NCBI GenBank assembly: GCA_041665305.1 | Contig: JBAYJD010000014.1 | Span: 1-59,377 of the forward strand | DNA: 59,377 bases | From: YA12-FULL-51-18 sp041665305 | Lineage (GTDB): Bacteria > Elusimicrobiota > Elusimicrobia > Elusimicrobiales > UBA9959 | Direction: 5' to 3' | Part shown: piece after piece, positions 40,384 through 49,804 of the stretch | Layout of the letters: each line of letters begins with the position of its first letter | Numbering within the stretch: the first letter of the stretch is position 1 | The notes under the pieces: model-generated | Told to the model about the DNA's origin: nothing | Databases searched by the model: none | Seen by the model: only the letters and a program-made list of their open reading frames with translations | Position numbers and translations under genes: made by a program

Positions 40384-42393
40384 CTATAGTTTATACGACA
40401 GCTCCCGTCCTTCCCACACCACTTTGGCCAGCACCGAATGGGCGCTGTCTTTTTTCTCCAGCATACCCCAGGCCATGGCCAGGCGCTCCAGCTGTACTTC
40501 CGCTCCAGTGGTGCCCGACACACCCATGACCACTTCAGCCACGCCCGCCGCCTGCGCCACCTGCGCGATGGAATAGAACGGGTCATTGGAGAACACAAGC
40601 ATCGGCTTCACCGTTTTACCGTACTTTTCGGCCAGCAGGACCACCGAAGTGAAGAGGTCTTTGTCTTCCGGGGTTATGTCGCCGGACTCGCCCTCAAGCT
40701 GTATACCCTTGGAGATCTTGGCGGCCAGCACTATGATATCGGTGGTTTCATCGTCCGCGGTCTCAAGGACGCTCTTCAAATGCACAAGATTGTTCGGGTT
40801 CCTTACCGGGACCAGGATTTTCCTGGCTTTATCCAGTTCGGGGAGTATGGTGGCGATATCCGCCTCTTTGCGCATGTTCAGTTTTTCTTCCGAATCGTCG
40901 TCCGGCATGTAAAGCTGCGCTTTTTTCCGGTTCATGCGCTCCGAGATCTGAAAGACGGCGAAGAACACGATGGTAAAGGCGACGCCGGAAACCGTGGCGA
41001 TCCGCTTTGTCATCAGGTTCACCAGGCTGGCCGTGATCAGGATCAGAAAAACCACGCACATGCCGACCGGGAAATAGACCTTGCCTATCTTTATGTTGAA
41101 GGGGAACATCCAGTCCCTGGGAATATCGTCCCGGAACCTGAGAATTATCATCGACAGCGTCTTGAAGACCAGGCTCCACAGGACGCCGAAAGCGTAAGCT
41201 TCGCCCAGCAGGTAAATATCGCCTCCGGACAGGATTATCACGACGATCTGGATGACGGCCACCATATTTATCATGCGATAGGTGGTGCCGTACTTTTTAT
41301 GCAGGTGGCGGAACCAGTCGTGCAGGATGCCGTCCTCGGCCACGCGGTTGAGCACGCCGTTGGACCCCACCATCGAAGTGTTGACCGCGCCCACCAGCAT
41401 CAGGCTGCCGGAAACGACCACGAAACACTGAAGCGCAAGCCTGGCCCAGTAAGGGCCGTTAAGCTCAAGCGCCAGGCCGCTCAGGAGATTATCCAGGTAT
41501 TTGCCGCCGATCAGGTCCGGCGGGATTATGGAAGAAGCCAGGAAGGTCAGGCCTCCGGTGAAAACAAGGCTGAAGAGAAAAACGGAGAACGCGGCCTTTT
41601 TAAGGTTTTTTATCTTCGGGTCCTCTATCTCCCGGTAAACCTGGGCCAGGGTCTCAAGGCCGCTGAGCGCCAGGATGGAATGCCCGAAGGCCATAAACAC
41701 GCCGACCAGTCCTATAGTTTGAAGATACGGAAAATCGGCCATCCAGCCCAGCGAGGCCGGCGTGAACTTCAGGTCGAAAGGCGGCAGCTTGAAACCGCGG
41801 CTGAACACCGTGGCCAGCGACCAGATTATGAGCACCGCTCCCACCAGCGTCACAAACCCCATGATCTTAAAATTCTTCTCGGTGGATTCCTCCACGCCTT
41901 TGATGTTCTCGCGCCAGAAGAAGGCCGTCACGGTAACGGCGAAGAGCACGGCGAAAAGTTTATGAGGAACATGCCAACTGATATGCGCCAGCGGCAGGAT
42001 GTTATAAAGGAGGCTCGAAACATATAAACCGGCCGACACGGAACTGACCGGGCCGGTCACCATGTAATCGAACATCAGCGCGGAAACCGAGACCTTGGCC
42101 ATGGAATGTCCCATGGCCTCATTGACGACCTTATAAACCCCGCCCCGCACGAACATGGCGCAGGATTCCACATAGACCATCAGCATCAGGCCGGAAAAGA
42201 TCATTACTGACAGCACATACCAGGGGAACGCCGGTCCGAAGGCGTTCATGGCTATACCGCCGGCGTAGTAGGCGCTGGACCCCATGTCGCACAGGACCAC
42301 GGAAGCGGCTTTCCAGAATGAAATAAAACTGAGCATGGCGGTGCTGAGCACCAGCACATGTTTGAAGCGCGGAAAAGGGGCGGGAGGGTTCAT
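40384..42393 (-). CDS. APC-family permease with C-terminal UspA-like domain
   Basis: 669 residues. The first ~480 form about 12 membrane helices of the amino acid-polyamine-organocation type (AMLSFISFWKAASVVLCDMGSS; GHSILALSGLETLAQVYREIEDP; NTSMVGSNGVLNRVAEDGILHDWF). The last ~150 (KARKILVPVRNPNNLVHLKSVLE...DIIVLAAKI...VAEVVMGVSGTTG) look like a universal stress protein domain, which may bind a nucleotide and gate transport. Such fusions are known in bacteria. Substrate unknown. 16 bases upstream of def on the same strand. Confidence 0.85.
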   Translation of the reverse strand: MNPPAPFPRFKHVLVLSTAMLSFISFWKAASVVLCDMGSSAYYAGGIAMNAFGPAFPWYVLSVMIFSGLMLMVYVESCAMFVRGGVYKVVNEAMGHSMAKVSVSALMFDYMVTGPVSSVSAGLYVSSLLYNILPLAHISWHVPHKLFAVLFAVTVTAFFWRENIKGVEESTEKNFKIMGFVTLVGAVLIIWSLATVFSRGFKLPPFDLKFTPASLGWMADFPYLQTIGLVGVFMAFGHSILALSGLETLAQVYREIEDPKIKNLKKAAFSVFLFSLVFTGGLTFLASSIIPPDLIGGKYLDNLLSGLALELNGPYWARLALQCFVVVSGSLMLVGAVNTSMVGSNGVLNRVAEDGILHDWFRHLHKKYGTTYRMINMVAVIQIVVIILSGGDIYLLGEAYAFGVLWSLVFKTLSMIILRFRDDIPRDWMFPFNIKIGKVYFPVGMCVVFLILITASLVNLMTKRIATVSGVAFTIVFFAVFQISERMNRKKAQLYMPDDDSEEKLNMRKEADIATILPELDKARKILVPVRNPNNLVHLKSVLETADDETTDIIVLAAKISKGIQLEGESGDITPEDKDLFTSVVLLAEKYGKTVKPMLVFSNDPFYSIAQVAQAAGVAEVVMGVSGTTGAEVQLERLAMAWGMLEKKDSAHSVLAKVVWEGRELSYKL

Positions 42394-42470
42394 ATGCGTA
42401 CCACAAATTATAACATAACGGCGGCGCGGTCCACGCCGATGAGCCGGTGCTTAAGCCGAAAAGGCGGAGA

Positions 42471-42983
42471 TTATTCGTGCTTACCGATGGCCTCATGGAC
42501 CCGTACGCGGTCTTTCATGGCCGCGATGGAATCCATAAATACCGGCTGGAAAAGCCTGGAAAGCTTGGAGAGCATGTTAAGGTGTTTCTGGAAAAAAACA
42601 GGCTTATTGGGGGTCAGAAGCAGGAGCGCCGCTCTTACGGTTATCCCGGATTTGGCGTCAGGCGAGCCCTCCGGGATCACGGCGAGAGCGGTATAAAAAC
42701 GGTCGATCTCCGCCAATTTGGCGTGGGGGATATAAAACCCGGTCTCAAGCACATTATTAAGTTTTTCCACTTCGGTAACTTTGTCGTAAAGCGCCTTGGC
42801 GGTGATAAGGGCCCTGACCTGCGGATAAAGGCCGTCCGTAAGAAGCTTGACCACTTCTTCCCTGGAAGGTCTGCCCTTAAGAAAAAAAATAAAATCGCTT
42901 TTAAGAACGGAGGCTAGCGTAACTTCTTCGGACTGTCTTATCATAAAAGGCCGGTTCAAAATTCCGCCCTCATATGCTATCAT
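42471..42983 (-). CDS. PTS EIIA-like (PtsN-type) protein
   Basis: 170 residues with the type-2 EIIA fold; the phosphorylated histidine is H87 in ETGFYIPHAKL. Most PtsN-like proteins regulate rather than transport, and no EIIB or EIIC is nearby. An ATG 13 codons in (MIRQSEEVTLASVL) is an equally good start by homology. The gene lies 77 bases upstream of the permease on the same strand and may control it. Confidence 0.75.
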   Translation of the reverse strand: MIAYEGGILNRPFMIRQSEEVTLASVLKSDFIFFLKGRPSREEVVKLLTDGLYPQVRALITAKALYDKVTEVEKLNNVLETGFYIPHAKLAEIDRFYTALAVIPEGSPDAKSGITVRAALLLLTPNKPVFFQKHLNMLSKLSRLFQPVFMDSIAAMKDRVRVHEAIGKHE

Positions 42984-43052
42984 TTATCCTGAGTTTCAGT
43001 CAATTCCCGTGATCCAGGGGGCGGCGGTCCGGCTTTCAGCCTTAAGCCTGTT

Positions 43053-43904
43053 ATGTCCTCAAAAAAACATCGAATTACCCGCCGTCTGGCGGCTGGCGTG
43101 GACAGAGGCGGCACCCGCACAAGGATAGTGCTGATAAACGGCCGTGGCTCCGAGTTGAAAAAGATCGCGCACCCGACCGCCCATATAAAACACCTGCCCG
43201 CCCTGCTGATAAAGACCGCGGCCGACTGGAGGCTGGAACCCCATGTCCCGGTGGTCATAGCCACGCGCGGCGCGATGACCAAAAAATGGAAAAAACCGTT
43301 CCTGCTTAAAAAACTCAAGGGCAAGGTCAACCTGCTGGATGTGATCTCGGACGCCCAAGCCGCCTACCTGGCCGCCCACGGCGACGGACACGGCATCCTG
43401 CTCATAGCCGGCACCGGTTCGGTGGTCTTCATGAAACACCGGAACGGCCGCTTTAAAAAAATAGGCGGGCACGGTCCGGCCGGAGGGGACCCCGGTTCCG
43501 GCCTCTGGATCGGCACCAGGTTCCTTAAAAAGGCCAAAACGGATAAAAAAACCATGAGCCGCCGGGACAGGGCCGCTTATGCCGCGATGGTGATAAATAA
43601 CGCTGAGAGCGGAGATACGGAGGCCGTCGAACTTGTCCACAAGGCCCATGTGCACCTTTCAAACCTGCTGGCCTGCGCTGTAAAAAAACACAATGCGGCG
43701 GAAAACCGGACGGCCGGCATGCCGCTCAAAGTGGCGTTGACCGGAGGGCTGATGCAGAATGCTTTTTTTAGGAGGAAGTTCATCGTCCGGGCGCGCGGGC
43801 GGTTCGCCTCCGTCAGGCTGGCGTTCACGGCTCTTAAGCGCACTGCGGAATACGCCGCCGCCAGGTTGGCCATGGAGAACTTTTATGGGACCAAAAGGTT
43901 GTAA
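43053..43904 (+). CDS. BadF/BadG/BcrA-type ATPase (N-acetylglucosamine kinase-like)
   Basis: A 283-residue ASKHA-fold protein: phosphate-1 GVDRGGTRTRIVL, DAQAAYLAAHG, phosphate-2 LIAGTGSVVF, GGHGPAGGDPGSGLWIG and the adenosine motif ALTGGLMQN. In such proteins the domain phosphorylates N-acetylglucosamine or similar sugars. Slightly short and basic N-terminus. It overlaps the next gene by 20 bases, an inositol-phosphatase-family enzyme, suggesting a sugar or inositol salvage pair. Confidence 0.82.
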   Translation: MSSKKHRITRRLAAGVDRGGTRTRIVLINGRGSELKKIAHPTAHIKHLPALLIKTAADWRLEPHVPVVIATRGAMTKKWKKPFLLKKLKGKVNLLDVISDAQAAYLAAHGDGHGILLIAGTGSVVFMKHRNGRFKKIGGHGPAGGDPGSGLWIGTRFLKKAKTDKKTMSRRDRAAYAAMVINNAESGDTEAVELVHKAHVHLSNLLACAVKKHNAAENRTAGMPLKVALTGGLMQNAFFRRKFIVRARGRFASVRLAFTALKRTAEYAAARLAMENFYGTKRL

Positions 43905-44724
43905 AACGACTCTTGCCGTTCTTAAAAAAGCCCTGAAAGCCGGCGGTGACGTAATGAAACGCTATTTCGGGCGGGTAAGCTACGAACTGAAGGGCCGGGC
44001 CAACCTTCTAACCGAAGCGGACCTCAGATCCCAGAAAGCGGTCATTGCCGTCATAAAAAAGGCCTTCCCCGGCCACGCTTTCCTGGCGGAGGAAGAGGGT
44101 TTAGCCGGCGCTTTGTCCGCCCCGGAACAGCTCAAGGGTCCGCTCTGGATCATAGACCCGATCGACGGCACCACGAACTACGCCCACACTTTCCCGGTCG
44201 CGGCCGTTTCCATCGGCTTTCTCGCCGGCGGACAGGTCCTGGCCGGCGGAGTCTTCGATCCTTTCAGGAACGAACTTTTTCTGGCCGGGCGCGGAAGCGG
44301 CGCTTTTCTGAACGGCGTGCGGCTCAAAGTTTCCGCGACCCCGAAACTGGCCGACGCGCTCCTTGTGACCGGATTCCCGTACGATCGCGCCCAAAAAGCG
44401 GATTTCTACTGCGCGTTCTTCTCAAAGTTCATGCGGCTCGCCCATGATGTCAGAAGGATGGGTTCCGCCTCTCTTGACCTGGCCTGGCTGGCCGCGGGCC
44501 GTACGGACGGCTACTGGGAATTCGGCCTGAAGCCCTGGGATGTGGCCGCGGGCCGGCTGCTGGTGGAAGAAGCGGGGGGGAAAGTGACGGATTTTTCCGG
44601 AAAGCCGTGGGAAAAGCCGGAGGACTACGGAGCGCAGACGCTTGCGACCAACGGCAGGATCCACGCCGCCATGCTGAAGCGCATCCGCGCACGGATGCGC
44701 GCTGAGCGCGTGCAATTAGGTTGA
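43885..44724 (+). CDS. Inositol monophosphatase family protein
   Basis: 279 residues from the ATG at 43885, which follows GGAG; the longer frame reads through the end of the previous gene. Metal-binding motifs: EEEG near residue 71, WIIDPIDGTTNYAH and, at the C-terminal side, WEFGLKPWDVAAGRLLVEEAGG. It could be an inositol-1-phosphatase, a 3'-phosphoadenosine phosphatase or the ribosome-linked SuhB. Convergent with the next gene. Confidence 0.9.
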   Translation: MGPKGCKTTLAVLKKALKAGGDVMKRYFGRVSYELKGRANLLTEADLRSQKAVIAVIKKAFPGHAFLAEEEGLAGALSAPEQLKGPLWIIDPIDGTTNYAHTFPVAAVSIGFLAGGQVLAGGVFDPFRNELFLAGRGSGAFLNGVRLKVSATPKLADALLVTGFPYDRAQKADFYCAFFSKFMRLAHDVRRMGSASLDLAWLAAGRTDGYWEFGLKPWDVAAGRLLVEEAGGKVTDFSGKPWEKPEDYGAQTLATNGRIHAAMLKRIRARMRAERVQLG

Positions 44725-44783
44725 ACGTGTTTCTCCCTGAAATAACAGTCAAGGTATTATGTCACCGGATAGCGTTACGGCAT

Positions 44784-45689
44784 TCACGACGGCGAGGGGG
44801 TGATCTTTACTTTGCGGCTGAAAGCTTTTTCAAAATCATCGGCGTAGATTTCCAGGCCGTAAGTGGACAGGAGGAGCTCATACCGCAGCCCGGATCCCTG
44901 CGCCTGCAGCACTATATTTTTGATCTTTGACGCCGTACCGGCCTCGTCGCTGATCTCACCGATGCGCCAACGCCCCGCTTTCCGGAGCTGCTCGACCAGA
45001 TCGTCTTCCGAAGAGATCAAGGGCAGATAGGAACCCATGAACGGCCGCACATCCCGCATGGCAAGACCTTTATCCACGGTCAGGAACTGTCCCGCGGCCA
45101 GTGGAACGGAGTGTTTTTTAAAATCATCCTGAACGGTCCTCAATACCCGCGAAACATTCGCGCAGCGCCCGAACAGGAGATAATCGTTGCTGATCATGTA
45201 ATTGCCGGAAAGAAGCATAGTGACTCCGGCCATTTCTGTCGCCTCACATTCATCATCGCCTGAAAGGGCGCCGAAATCGTGGGCCTGCGCCGCATGGACT
45301 TCTTCATGCAATATATAATTCACCAGCGCCGAATCGTCACGGGAATCAAAAGCCCTGTCGCAGACCACTGTTATGGTCCCGTCATAATAAGCCGACCCGC
45401 GTTGTCCATTCTCACAGTAGTTCGCACGGACGGGATCGGCCTCCGATTGCAGGACAAAATTCCAATTTGGGTTTTTAAGCCTGTCCTGTAGTATAGTATA
45501 GCGGATTATAGGAGACGACATTCCGGCCTCAAGGCCGTAATTTTCATCCAGATACCTGACCGCCGCGGCGATATAACTGTCGGCCCTTTTTTTGGCGTCC
45601 AGCACCAGGCGTCTCTTTTCAACTTCCGTAAAAGCGAATACCGCCGCGGATTGCTGCAGGATCAAAACAACGAATAAAAGAAAGCGCAT
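44784..45689 (-). CDS. Secreted putative zincin metalloprotease
   Basis: 301 residues with a signal peptide (RFLLFVVLILQQSAAVFAF). The segment YILHEEVHAAQ has the zincin HEXXH at H128-E129-X2-H132, and the following DDECEATEMAG offers glutamates (E149, E152) as third ligand in an E-A-x-E arrangement. Cysteines at 92, 110 and 148 may form disulfides. The C-terminal third has repeated beta strands. No named family recognised; a periplasmic or secreted protease is inferred from the motif only. Confidence 0.55.
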   Translation of the reverse strand: MRFLLFVVLILQQSAAVFAFTEVEKRRLVLDAKKRADSYIAAAVRYLDENYGLEAGMSSPIIRYTILQDRLKNPNWNFVLQSEADPVRANYCENGQRGSAYYDGTITVVCDRAFDSRDDSALVNYILHEEVHAAQAHDFGALSGDDECEATEMAGVTMLLSGNYMISNDYLLFGRCANVSRVLRTVQDDFKKHSVPLAAGQFLTVDKGLAMRDVRPFMGSYLPLISSEDDLVEQLRKAGRWRIGEISDEAGTASKIKNIVLQAQGSGLRYELLLSTYGLEIYADDFEKAFSRKVKITPSPS

Positions 45690-45835
45690 AATTTCTTCCT
45701 CCGGTCAAAGGCCGCCGTTCTCACAGCTTACCTGAAGCCGGATGCGCGTACAAGTGCTTATGGGGCCGAAAGATCCGGGCCTTTCGGGTAGTTTTTCCTG
45801 AGCACTATGCCTTTCTTTTTTCAGCCCATCAGCCC

Positions 45836-45864
45836 TTGGTAGACCCGCGCCCTTGCGTTATACT
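45836..45864 (+). promoter_or_regulatory. Promoter of the HtrA-like gene
   Basis: TTGGTA (45836-45841), a 17-base spacer and TATACT (45859-45864). Transcription would start near 45871, 28 bases before the ATG. Confidence 0.65.
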
Positions 45865-45898
45865 TTAAATACGGTCCGACGGGCAGGAGACGAACATT

Positions 45899-46984
45899 AT
45901 GAGAACCATGAACCTTGTTATAACCTCCGCGATCCTGGGTCTTTCCGTTTACCGGCCGTGCGCCGGCGCCGCCCAGGCCGTCCCGAGCTCGGACGAGGCG
46001 TTCTCGCAGTCGCTTCAATCTTTTCGCGCCCAGCAGCCCGCGGAGTATCCCGTTATCATCCGGCACGCCCAGGTTAAATTCAGCAAGGAAAGGGTCATCC
46101 AGCAGGCTATGCCCTCCGTGGTCCAGATCGTTACCCCGGCGGGTCCGGGAGGAGGCATGGGTTCGGGATTTATTATGCTGCCGTCCGGAATCGTGGCCAC
46201 GAACGCGCATGTCGTGGAAAATGTTCAGGCGGGCGGATCGGTCGCCGTCGTTACCCCGGACGGAGAATCACGCCAGGGCATCCTGCTCGCGAAAGGCACA
46301 CCGATGAAAAAGGATATCGCTTTTATCCAGCTCCCGCCCGTCAAGAGGGGGTGGAAAGCACTGCCGCTGCAGCCCAGCGCGAATATCGTACTGGGCACGG
46401 AAGTCATGGCTATGGGTTATCCTTTGGGGCTTCCATTCAGCGTGAGCAGGGGCATTGTCAGCGGCCTTGACCGTAAAAACGATTATGTAACGCTGCTGCA
46501 AACGGACGCGGCCGTCAATCCCGGCAACTCGGGAGGGCCGCTGATGACGCTCAATGGAACCGTAGTGGCGATGGACACCGAGATCTTAAGCCGGTCCGGC
46601 GGGTCCGAGGGCATGGCGCTCGGCATTATAGCTGAGGACATAATCCAGGCCTGGAAGCAATATCTTAAAATTAAAAATCTGGACGCTCCCTGGCTGGGGG
46701 TTTCAATAAACCCGAAACTGACCGTCCTGCAAATGTACCCGGGCTCGCCGGCTAAGAAAGCGGGCCTGGAACTTGACGACATCATCACGGGGATCGGCGC
46801 CGCGCCTGTAGACTCGGTGGAGGAATTCCTGCACCGGCTGCACGCGTTCATGCCGGGCGAAACCGTAACCTTCTCCATCCTGCGGGGCAAGACGCGCCGC
46901 GAGATCCCCGTTGTGCTGGAGTCCGAACAGGCCGTGGAGCCGCAGACCACCGCCGCCGCGGAAACCGACCGGCTCCCGGTTTAA
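45899..46984 (+). CDS. HtrA/DegP-like serine protease with one PDZ domain
   Basis: 361 residues: signal peptide (MNLVITSAILGLSVY, cleavage near AGAAQA), trypsin-like domain with the triad H104 (TNAHVV), D139 (KKDIAF) and S211 (GNSGGPL), then one PDZ domain (about 260-345, PWLGVSI...SPAKKAGLELDDIITGIGAAPV). The family degrades or refolds damaged envelope proteins. Ribosome binding site AGGAGACG. Downstream gene is on the opposite strand and encodes an envelope barrel protein. Confidence 0.92.
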   Translation: MRTMNLVITSAILGLSVYRPCAGAAQAVPSSDEAFSQSLQSFRAQQPAEYPVIIRHAQVKFSKERVIQQAMPSVVQIVTPAGPGGGMGSGFIMLPSGIVATNAHVVENVQAGGSVAVVTPDGESRQGILLAKGTPMKKDIAFIQLPPVKRGWKALPLQPSANIVLGTEVMAMGYPLGLPFSVSRGIVSGLDRKNDYVTLLQTDAAVNPGNSGGPLMTLNGTVVAMDTEILSRSGGSEGMALGIIAEDIIQAWKQYLKIKNLDAPWLGVSINPKLTVLQMYPGSPAKKAGLELDDIITGIGAAPVDSVEEFLHRLHAFMPGETVTFSILRGKTRREIPVVLESEQAVEPQTTAAAETDRLPV

Positions 46985-46988
46985 CCGC

Positions 46989-48398
46989 TCAATAGGCGGA
47001 CAGCCTTTCCGCAAGGTCCCTGGCGGTCTGCTTGAAAAAATAAATATCTTCCGCGTTCCGGCTTTCAGCGGCCAGGATCTCTCCGGTCCGCGCGTCCGCC
47101 AGTTTGACGGCGATGAGATAGCCTTTTTTCTCCTTTGAGACCGAACCGTATAAAACGGCGCCGGCGCCCACCAGCTTCGCCAGTTCCCCGGACCGCTCCG
47201 GCTCCTTAAGCCCGGAGGAAATGAGCTTCTTCTCGGCCAGGATAAAATCCAGTTTGGTCCGCTCCACCAGGCTGAACCCGCCGGCCTTCAAAAGCTCGGC
47301 CTCAAGCATGTCGGAAAACTGCCGGGCCTCCATGTCCGTCGTCCCGCCTAGGGCGTCGAAAGTGGCCACGGCCGCGGACAGCTTTTCAGGACCGCGCGCC
47401 GCCGAAGAGAGGGGCCCGGCCGTCCCTGCGTCCGCAGGGCCGCTCTTCTCCGGGCCGAAACCCCAGCCGAGCGTCAGCCTGTGCGTAACGCCGAGATCGC
47501 CGTAAGGCGCGAAAGCGTAATCCAGGCCGGCGGCGCCGAGCTTGACGCCGAACCCGCCGGTAAAAGCTCCCATAAGTCCAAGGTCGCCGTAATTTTTAAA
47601 ATTCAGCCCGGCGCGCAGGCACAACCCCGCGGCGGACGGGAAGCCGTATTCCCCGGCCAGGATAAGATAGGGGGAATGGTCTACGGGCGCGCGCCCGTCG
47701 ATCAAAAGGCTGAACTGCCGCGTATAGCGGAAACTTAGAGCTCCGCCAAGCTCAAAAGGCAGCGGCCCGGCCGCGGAACCGAGCTTCAGGGGCAGCCCGA
47801 AATTGCGCGCGAAAAGGGCGAACTCGGCTGCGCCGTTGCCTCCGTCCTTGATCAGCGCTCCCAGGTCCAGCGCGGCGCTCCCGGCGGAGCGGTCATAAAG
47901 TTTTGAGCGGAGATATTTAACCGCAAGCCCGGCGGCGCCCCAGCCGAACCGCCTCCCGTAGGAACCTATAAAAGCCGCGTCGTACGCCTCCAGGCCGCCG
48001 GCCTCGTTGCCGAAATCGTCGTATTTTTTCAGGCCGGTCTCGTAACGATAAAGCGCTCCTATTCCAAGCGCGCCGTTCTTCAGGCCCGTAAGCCCCGCGA
48101 AAGCCGTACGGCCGGAGCCTTCCAGAAGGGTGTCGTAACCGAGCAGGAGGGCCGAAGAACCGCGAGGCAGATAGGCGGTCCCGGCCGGGTTGCAAAAAAA
48201 AGCGTCCGGCCCCCTGACGGCTCCTCCTCCCGAACCCAGCGCGGCAAGCCTCGCCGAGGCGGGTGATTTGAGGAAGGAGGCGGAGGTGACGCCGCGGGCG
48301 GAATCGGAGAAGGCGTTCGGAGGGAACAACTCCGCGCCGCAGACGCCGCCGCCTAAGAACGCCGGCGCCAGATATAAAAAAAGTTTTTGTATTTTCAC
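46989..48398 (-). CDS. Outer-membrane barrel protein fused to a CsgG/TolB-N-like domain
   Basis: 469 residues with a signal peptide (KLFLYLAPAFLGGGVCG, possibly lipidated at a Cys in GGVCG). Residues ~35-325 have the PorV/UPF0164 pattern, starting ASARLAALGSGGGAVRGPDAFFCNPAGTAYL and continuing with many strands. After an Ala/Gly/Pro linker, residues ~345-469 form a CsgG-like domain (AVATFDALGG...EARQFSDMLEAELLKAG.FSLVERTKLDFILAEKKL...KLVGAGAVLYGSVSK). CsgG-type domains sense or move material in the periplasm. The combination is unusual. Ends 5 bases from the HtrA stop, convergent. Confidence 0.75.
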   Translation of the reverse strand: MKIQKLFLYLAPAFLGGGVCGAELFPPNAFSDSARGVTSASFLKSPASARLAALGSGGGAVRGPDAFFCNPAGTAYLPRGSSALLLGYDTLLEGSGRTAFAGLTGLKNGALGIGALYRYETGLKKYDDFGNEAGGLEAYDAAFIGSYGRRFGWGAAGLAVKYLRSKLYDRSAGSAALDLGALIKDGGNGAAEFALFARNFGLPLKLGSAAGPLPFELGGALSFRYTRQFSLLIDGRAPVDHSPYLILAGEYGFPSAAGLCLRAGLNFKNYGDLGLMGAFTGGFGVKLGAAGLDYAFAPYGDLGVTHRLTLGWGFGPEKSGPADAGTAGPLSSAARGPEKLSAAVATFDALGGTTDMEARQFSDMLEAELLKAGGFSLVERTKLDFILAEKKLISSGLKEPERSGELAKLVGAGAVLYGSVSKEKKGYLIAVKLADARTGEILAAESRNAEDIYFFKQTARDLAERLSAY

Positions 48399-48408
48399 TT
48401 GAACGAAC

Positions 48409-48903
48409 TCAGGATTTTTTAAGGTCGGACAGCAGATATTCGATGCGGGACCTGATCTTGGTCTTATCCAGGGCGTCGAAATCCGAAACGATATCCTCCA
48501 GGAATTTCACGGTAAAATCCCGGTTGATCCTGGACCGGGAGAGATCGGCCTCGATATTCTTAACACGGCCGTCCAGGCTGGCAAGGCTGGCATAAAGGCC
48601 CTTCACGAATTCTTCGGCCCGGGAAGGGGCGCCTGACGGGGCCTCGCCGGCGGCGGACGCGGGCGCGTCCGGCTCTTTTGCCTCGTGCCCGGCGGGAGCC
48701 GGAGCGGCGGCCAGGGGCAGTTCGCCCTGGACTTCTACGGCTTCATTGCCCGCCTCTTCATAATCGGACCTGTTCTTTATGCCCAGATATTTTCTTATCG
48801 AAAACACCAGGAGGAACAAAGAGAACGCGAACACGGCCGCGGCTATGTAAAAGGAAGGATCGAGCCAAACCGTATAAATACCGAATTTCATACTCGTATG
48901 CAC
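48409..48903 (-). CDS. Membrane-anchored coiled-coil protein of unknown function
   Basis: 164 residues: one membrane helix near the start (FYIAAAVFAFSLFLLVFSI), an acidic Ala/Pro-rich linker (PLAAAAPAPAGHEAKEPDAPAS), then a helical heptad-like C-terminus (EEFVKGLYASLASLDGRVKNIEADL and beyond). Ten bases upstream of the barrel-CsgG gene on the same strand, so probably one operon. Family unknown. Confidence 0.6.
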   Translation of the reverse strand: MHTSMKFGIYTVWLDPSFYIAAAVFAFSLFLLVFSIRKYLGIKNRSDYEEAGNEAVEVQGELPLAAAPAPAGHEAKEPDAPASAAGEAPSGAPSRAEEFVKGLYASLASLDGRVKNIEADLSRSRINRDFTVKFLEDIVSDFDALDKTKIRSRIEYLLSDLKKS

Positions 48904-48961
48904 CTCGTAATTAACGCCCTTCGGGCGGATTCCTCATAAAACATTCCCGCCGTCCAAAGGA

Positions 48962-49804
48962 TCAGGCGAGCCGTATCTCCTGGCCTTCTTTGACCGCGAA
49001 GCAGGCCAGCGCCGAGCCCAGAGCCTTGATCCGCTTGCGGCACAGGACCAGGATCCGCTCGATGTCCCTATCGGTCCGGTCTTGATTATGATGAAAAAAT
49101 CCCAGCCTTTTCACCCCCGCTTTAAGGGCCAGGTCCAGCGCCTGGCGGTAAGTGGAGTGGCCCCAGGTCCTGCGCCTCGGATATTCGGCGTCGGTGTATT
49201 CGGCGTCGTGCACCAACAGGTCCGCGCCGCGGGAAAAGGCGGCATAATCGTCCACGGTCCTGCCGCCGGGGTGCTTAAAAGCGAGCTCATTATCGGTCAG
49301 GAAGACAAAGGTCCGGCCGCGCTCCCGGAACTTGTAGCCAAGGCCCTGATTGGGATGGCTCAATTCTATGGGCATTATGGTCATAGGGCCTATCTCCCAG
49401 CCGGTGGAGCAGACCGACGCGAATTCGAATTTGGCGGAGATCTCCGAAAACTTCACAGGAAAGCCCGGCGGCTGCATGGTTTTGGCGACTATCTCGCGGA
49501 CGGGATCGGAAGAAAAAGAACACCCCAACATGCGGATCCTGGTTTTTTTGCGGTAAATCGGAGCGAAAAACGGAAAGCCTATCACATGGTCCCAGTGGGA
49601 GTGCGTAAAGAACATCGTAAACTTATTGTGCGGCTTTTTCAGCAGTTCTTTGCCGAGAGCCCGTATTCCGGTGCCGGCGTCTATGATTATAAGATCGTCG
49701 TTTTCGGAACGCACCTCCACGCAGGCGGTGCTGCCGCCGTAAATATTATACTGCCTGCCGGACACCGGGACGCTTCCCCTGGCGCCCCAGAATTTAATAT
49801 TCAT
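48962..49804 (-). CDS. MBL-fold metallo-hydrolase
   Basis: 280 residues with the metal motif FFTHSHWDHVIGFPFF (HxHxDH), an N-terminal GARGSVPVSG and later VFLTDNE, LLVHDAEYTDAE and HHNQDRTD segments. This is the YycJ/phnP-like or ribonuclease-Z-like branch, often linked to cyclic nucleotide or RNA hydrolysis. No RHx beta-CASP domain. About 58 bases upstream of the coiled-coil gene. Substrate unknown. Confidence 0.85.
   Translation of the reverse strand: MNIKFWGARGSVPVSGRQYNIYGGSTACVEVRSENDDLIIIDAGTGIRALGKELLKKPHNKFTMFFTHSHWDHVIGFPFFAPIYRKKTRIRMLGCSFSSDPVREIVAKTMQPPGFPVKFSEISAKFEFASVCSTGWEIGPMTIMPIELSHPNQGLGYKFRERGRTFVFLTDNELAFKHPGGRTVDDYAAFSRGADLLVHDAEYTDAEYPRRRTWGHSTYRQALDLALKAGVKRLGFFHHNQDRTDRDIERILVLCRKRIKALGSALACFAVKEGQEIRLA

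Noticed and set aside
40368..40598. Longer start for peptide deformylase
   Set aside because: The extra residues are Trp- and Arg-rich nonsense overlapping the permease 3' end.
40438..42027. 529-codon open frame on the plus strand
   Set aside because: Antisense shadow of the APC permease; composition rich in His, Gln and Arg and no domain.
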